From NCBI RefSeq assembly GCF_902150065.1, contig NC_043994.1, positions 19,524,913-19,588,912 on the forward strand: a stretch of DNA of 64,000 nt, read 5' to 3'. Below are positions 60,014 through 64,000 of the stretch, one piece after another. The notes beneath the pieces are model-generated. The model saw only the letters and a list, made by a program, of their open reading frames with translations. It had not been told where the DNA came from and did no database searches. The position numbers were made by a program, and so were the translations under genes. The first letter of the stretch is position 1, and each line of letters begins with the position of its first letter. Source of the DNA: Myripristis murdjan (Eukaryota > Chordata > Actinopteri > Holocentriformes > Holocentridae).

Positions 60014-62910
60014 ATGGTTGCTGTTGGTACATGTGGAGAATGGTTTATTTCTACCTGCGACACGAAACTCATAGCAGTTCACACCAAACAAGCGAGGTCG
60101 GTGAGGACTGAGGTTGTTGACTGAACTGGTTTATAGGATATTTTTTTTTCTTCCCATGCGGTTTTGGATTGTTGACATAAGCTAGCTGTGTTAGCCAGGC
60201 AGCAGAGCCAAACAGGGTTTCTACAGGGCTGCAAAGTCTGGGAAAGCAAGAGTAATTTTCAGGTCTTTGAGTTTGAATATTGCATAAAAATTAGGGAAAG
60301 CACGGCTTTTTGGCTGAACTGTCGAGATATCCATATGTATGTGACTGGATATGACAAGTTAAATCAAAAGAAATGAAGATGTGAGAACTGACACTGCAGG
60401 AACTGTGATCAAACAAATTAGCTTATCTTTGCTTGTTGTTTCAGAGAAGCATTTGTGTTCGACTGCACCACAGCTGAAAAGAAGCCGAAGAACACAGGGA
60501 GTGACAACAAAAGGTAAAAGTGGCCTAAATAGTTTCTGCTCTTTTCCTGAGAGCCCAGGTGTCTGTTAGATAAATGCTTGGGTTTTAACATTTTCATGAG
60601 GGTGACACATTGCCTTTGGAAAACTAGCTGCTCTGTTTCTGGTGGTGTAACTGCAGGCTATCTCTGGTCAATGACTAGTAATAATAATAATAAGATTTCT
60701 ATATGTAGCGTATATTCAAAAACAGCCTACACATGAAAAACAGAATAAAACAAAATTGAATAAAAAACGATCACAGGGGAAACAACAACAAATAAAAGAC
60801 AGAAAAACAAATTAATATATATCATACCACATAAAAGCCAGCCCACAAGAAGAGTGTCAAGCAAAGATTTAAAGGATAAAATCAATTTAACTAGCCTAAG
60901 TTTCATAACTAGTAATTGTGACATAAGTGTTGGTAGTTTTGAGCACAAGATAAATTTTCAGATAGACGGGTAAACACTGATGACTACAATGATTGTCTAC
61001 CATACCTTGAAGACTAAAAGTTGTGTCTTCTTTTATCTTCTTTTTAAGTGATGGTGGTGCTACAGAGGAAGCAGGAAATGACAAAATCCTGGCCTTCGCT
61101 GTGTCTCCATCTGGGAATCTGGTGGCACTGACCGATGACACCAAGCGACTGGTTCTCTTCCGCTGTCAGCCATCATGGCAGTGTATAAGTACAAGGTAAC
61201 TGAAGGGGGAAAAATCAAGTTGTGTCCACCAGCTACAACATCTAATACTTCTCAAACTTGACCAGCTGCCATTACAATTTTTTAAAGCCCGTTGCACAAA
61301 TGCAGTCTTTCCCTGACTTGTTCACAACACTTACTGCATGGCGTCATGCCTAAGTGAGAGCAGGGATCGATATGCAGGGACACCTGTACTGCCAGTTTCC
61401 CACCTCAAGACCAAGTAACATGACAAAGAAAATGGCGGTAAGGCTTTGTTGTGAATGAAAGTAGTAACACTGCAGGGAAGGGCATGTAAAGGGAAAAATA
61501 CTGTCATGTGGAGCAAGCGAGCCAGTCACCAGACTCCACCAATGACCTATTTGAATCCACAACTTTGTGTATGGTTGCCTTGCCTCACAGGTGATTTTCA
61601 TAACTGCATTTCACAGTCTTCTTTTTTTCATGAAGACTGGAAACTGGACAGGTTCAGAAATAAGGGAGCTCCTCTCTGTCTGTGCAGAGAATGAAATTAA
61701 TGGGCATCTGGAACAGTAAGAGATGCTGTTGTGTATGAGAATTTGACATGAGCGTGGCGTAATGAGACAGCCAAGTCTTAAGTCCTTCGCCCCATCTATT
61801 CCAGCATTGCCAAGGTATATGTGAAAAGGTACAAAATGTAGGTGCATGTGTGAATAGTGAAAATCACTGGCAGTGCCTGAAAGGTGCTTGCAGTAATTTA
61901 CTGGGAAGTATATGTGAAAGAGGCTTTAGTCTTTGCAAGCAGAAAGGGAGTTCCAAGTGATGTTTGCGTATATGCCAAATTAGAGGCATGTATGTAACCA
62001 GATATGTTTTACCCTTGCTAAAATAAACTGACATTTTCCTGCAGGCGTTAATTTCCCCACCTTGGTAGTAGTGTATTTTTAGTGCCTCATATCTCAAATT
62101 AGCTGAAGTGTATCTGCCAAGGATCAATAAGATGATCAGTCCAACAGTTCAACATTTACTTCATCAGATTCTGAGATCTCTGCTTGTCAAGCTTATGTCT
62201 ATTCCAAACAAGGAATGTTGGGGGAATATAGTGAATTCTTGGGACAATGAATGTAATATCACAGAATTTTTTTTAGACTCAAGCAATTAGCTAACCATAA
62301 AACCTAATAAATCTTTTCTGCTTCATTCATGTTAAGTTCACTTTGCTAAAAATAAAGCTTTGAATGCTTGCAAAGTGAATTTTAAGTGTGTTTAAAATTT
62401 TGGTAAAGGAAATAAATGTCATGTTTATATTGGTCACAGAAATTCAACATTTTCGACAAAGTAAAGTCAGAGAATTTTACATTTTATATTCTTTTGCATT
62501 TAGTACATTCAGAAAAGCTCAGCTGTTATTCTACACTCAAAGGGAATTGTTTGGAAAATCTCCTAGAGCAAGACAAATAGAGAGTGGAGGGACTTATGTA
62601 ATGGCTGTCATTATTTAAAGAAAAACATTGTACTGCACTGCCCACCATATATCCAAAGCAAAGAGTTCATAGTTGGAGTGTTTTACCTGCTAGTCATTGA
62701 GATGATGTGCAGCTATATTTATAAAGCTGTGTGTGTTTGTGCTGGTTTGCCAGGTGGGTGGTGAGGAGGTGCACCTCTCTGGTGTTCAGCCAGGCGGAAG
62801 AGGAGGTGCTGGTGGCAGACAAGTCAGGAGACGTCTACTCCTTCTCTGTGGTGGAGCCATACAAAGAGGGGGAGCTGAAGCTGGGACATCTATCCATGCT
62901 GCTGGCCATA
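60014..62910 (+). CDS. wdr4: WDR4, non-catalytic subunit of tRNA m7G46 methyltransferase, first four exons
   Basis: Exons 60014-60096, 60445-60513, 61049-61195 and 62754-62910, with consistent phases. The encoded protein starts [20 protein letters not shown] and continues [16 protein letters not shown]. The first WD-repeat blades include [36 protein letters not shown], and [20 protein letters not shown] followed by [12 protein letters not shown] and [10 protein letters not shown]. Human WDR4 has [28 protein letters not shown] and [10 protein letters not shown] at the same places. The start ATG has a strong context (ACCATGG). Known: WDR4 scaffolds METTL1 for N7-methylation of G46 in tRNAs. Remaining exons lie right of the window. 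Intron 4 contains a Tc1-like element. Confidence 0.95.
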
Positions 62911-63060
62911 GTAAGGAGTTCTAGGCTGCATACACATGACAAAGCTGTCATTTTTGAATAACACTCCCCAAAATGTATGTGTCAGATTGCATTTTAATAG
63001 ATTTTAATTGGTATATGCTTTTCATCATTACTGTAGACAAGAGAACTGTATTTCCTATAT

Positions 63061-64000
63061 ACACTATATTGCCAAAAGTATTCGCTCGTCTGCCTTCACA
63101 CGCATATGAACGTGAGTGACATCCCATTCTTAAACCACAGGATTTAATATGATGTCGGCCCACCCTTTGCAGCTATAACAGCTTCAACTCTTCTAGGAAG
63201 GCTTTCCACAAGGTTTAGGAGTGTGTTTATGGGAATTTTGGACCATTCTTCCAGAAGTGCATTTGTGAGGTCAGACACTGATGTTGGACGAGAAGGCCTG
63301 GCTCGCAGTCTCGGCTCTAATTCATTCCAAAGGTGTTCTATCAGGTTAAGGTCAGGACTCTGCGCTCTTCCACACCAAACTCGCTCATTCATGTCTTTCT
63401 GGACCTTGCTTTGTGCACTGGTGCGCAGTCATGTTGGAACAGGAAGGGGCCATCTCCAAACTGTTCCCACAAAGCTGGGAGCATAAAATTGTCCAAAATG
63501 TCTTGGTACACTGAAGCATTAAGAGTTCCTTTCACTGGAACTAAGGGGCCGAGCCCAACTCCTGAAAAACAACCCCACACCATAATCCCCCCTTCACCAA
63601 ACTTTACACTTGGCACAATGCAGTCAGACAAGTACCGTTCTCCTGGCAACCACCAAACCCAGACTCATCCATCAGATTGCCAGATGGAGAAACGTGATTG
63701 GTCACTCCAGAGAACGCGTCTCCACTGCTCTAGAGTCCAGTGGCGGCGTGCTTTACACCGCTGCATCTGATGCTTAGCATTGCGCTTGGTGATGTAACGC
63801 TTGGATGCAGCTGCTCGGCCATGGAAACCCATTCCACAAAGCTCTCTACGCATTGTTCTTGAGCTAATCTGAAGATCACATGAAGTTTGGAGGTCTGTAG
63901 CTGTTGACTCTGCAGAAAGTTGGCCACCTCTGTGCACAATGTGCCTCAGCATCCACTGACCCTGTTCTGTGATTTTACGTGGACTACCACTTCGTGGCTG
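63061..64000 (-). mobile_element. Tc1/mariner transposon, transposase on minus strand, cut by window edge
   Basis: Starts at a TA with the terminal repeat CACTATATTGCCAAAAGTAT. The minus strand encodes a Tc1-like transposase: helix-turn-helix part MLRHIVHRGGQLSAEST and SSRTMRRELCGMGFHGRAA, then VLWSDQSRFSIWQSDG (first catalytic D), [37 protein letters not shown] (second D) and SPDLNLIEHLWNELEPRL (third acidic residue, DDE). The reading frame shifts between the blocks (near 63650 and 63390), so the copy is probably inactive. It lies in wdr4 intron 4, and its other end is beyond the window. Confidence 0.92.

Overview
The window is nuclear DNA from a teleost fish, probably a percomorph. Support comes from multi-exon vertebrate genes with short introns, dense (CA)n/(TG)n microsatellites, L2-like LINEs, a Tc1-like transposon, and GCTAGC/GTTAGC-rich promoter-proximal DNA. 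All gene models were built by reading splice sites and reading phase by eye.

Layout, left to right. 259-3423 (+): last exons of an ADAM metalloprotease, best matching ADAM8. 4767-8593 (+): complete spef1 (sperm flagellar protein 1, 7 exons). 8594-14701: convergent intergenic DNA, probably including a long erlin1 3'UTR. 14702-18971 (-): complete erlin1 coding sequence (11 exons). 22124-30427 (-): complete chuk (IKK-alpha, 21 coding exons, 745 codons). 31.7-33.4 kb: LINE insertions. 34298-34407 (-): the first coding exon of pknox1, with no further pknox1 exons recognisable downstream. 35.75-40.3 kb: a mobile element with ~550-bp terminal inverted repeats, containing an L2-like LINE fragment and an interrupted gene for a Cys-rich protein. 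41144-47332 (-): ndufv3 (mitochondrial complex I). 47596-49354: a second long-inverted-repeat element with a 6-bp target duplication, containing an internally deleted LINE. 50636-59187 (-): an ndufv3-like gene whose last three exons encode the ATP synthase coupling factor 6 core (ATP5PF). 60014-62910 (+): first four exons of wdr4. 63061-64000: Tc1-like transposon running off the right edge.

Two human synteny blocks meet here: CHUK-ERLIN1 (human 10q24) on the left and WDR4-NDUFV3-PKNOX1 (human 21q22.3) on the right. The junction lies between the chuk promoter and the pknox1 stub.

The most unusual feature is the mitochondrial pair at 41-59 kb. Two tandem genes share an ndufv3-type leader exon, a second basic exon and a giant Ala/Pro/Glu/Val-rich exon. 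One ends in the conserved NDUFV3 C-terminus (complex I), the other in the F6 domain (complex V). Reading phases match through every junction, and skipping the giant exon keeps the frame in both genes. The upstream gene therefore looks like an exon-shuffled NDUFV3/ATP5PF chimera. The ndufv3 copy has an in-frame TAG as the last codon of its first exon in this sequence.
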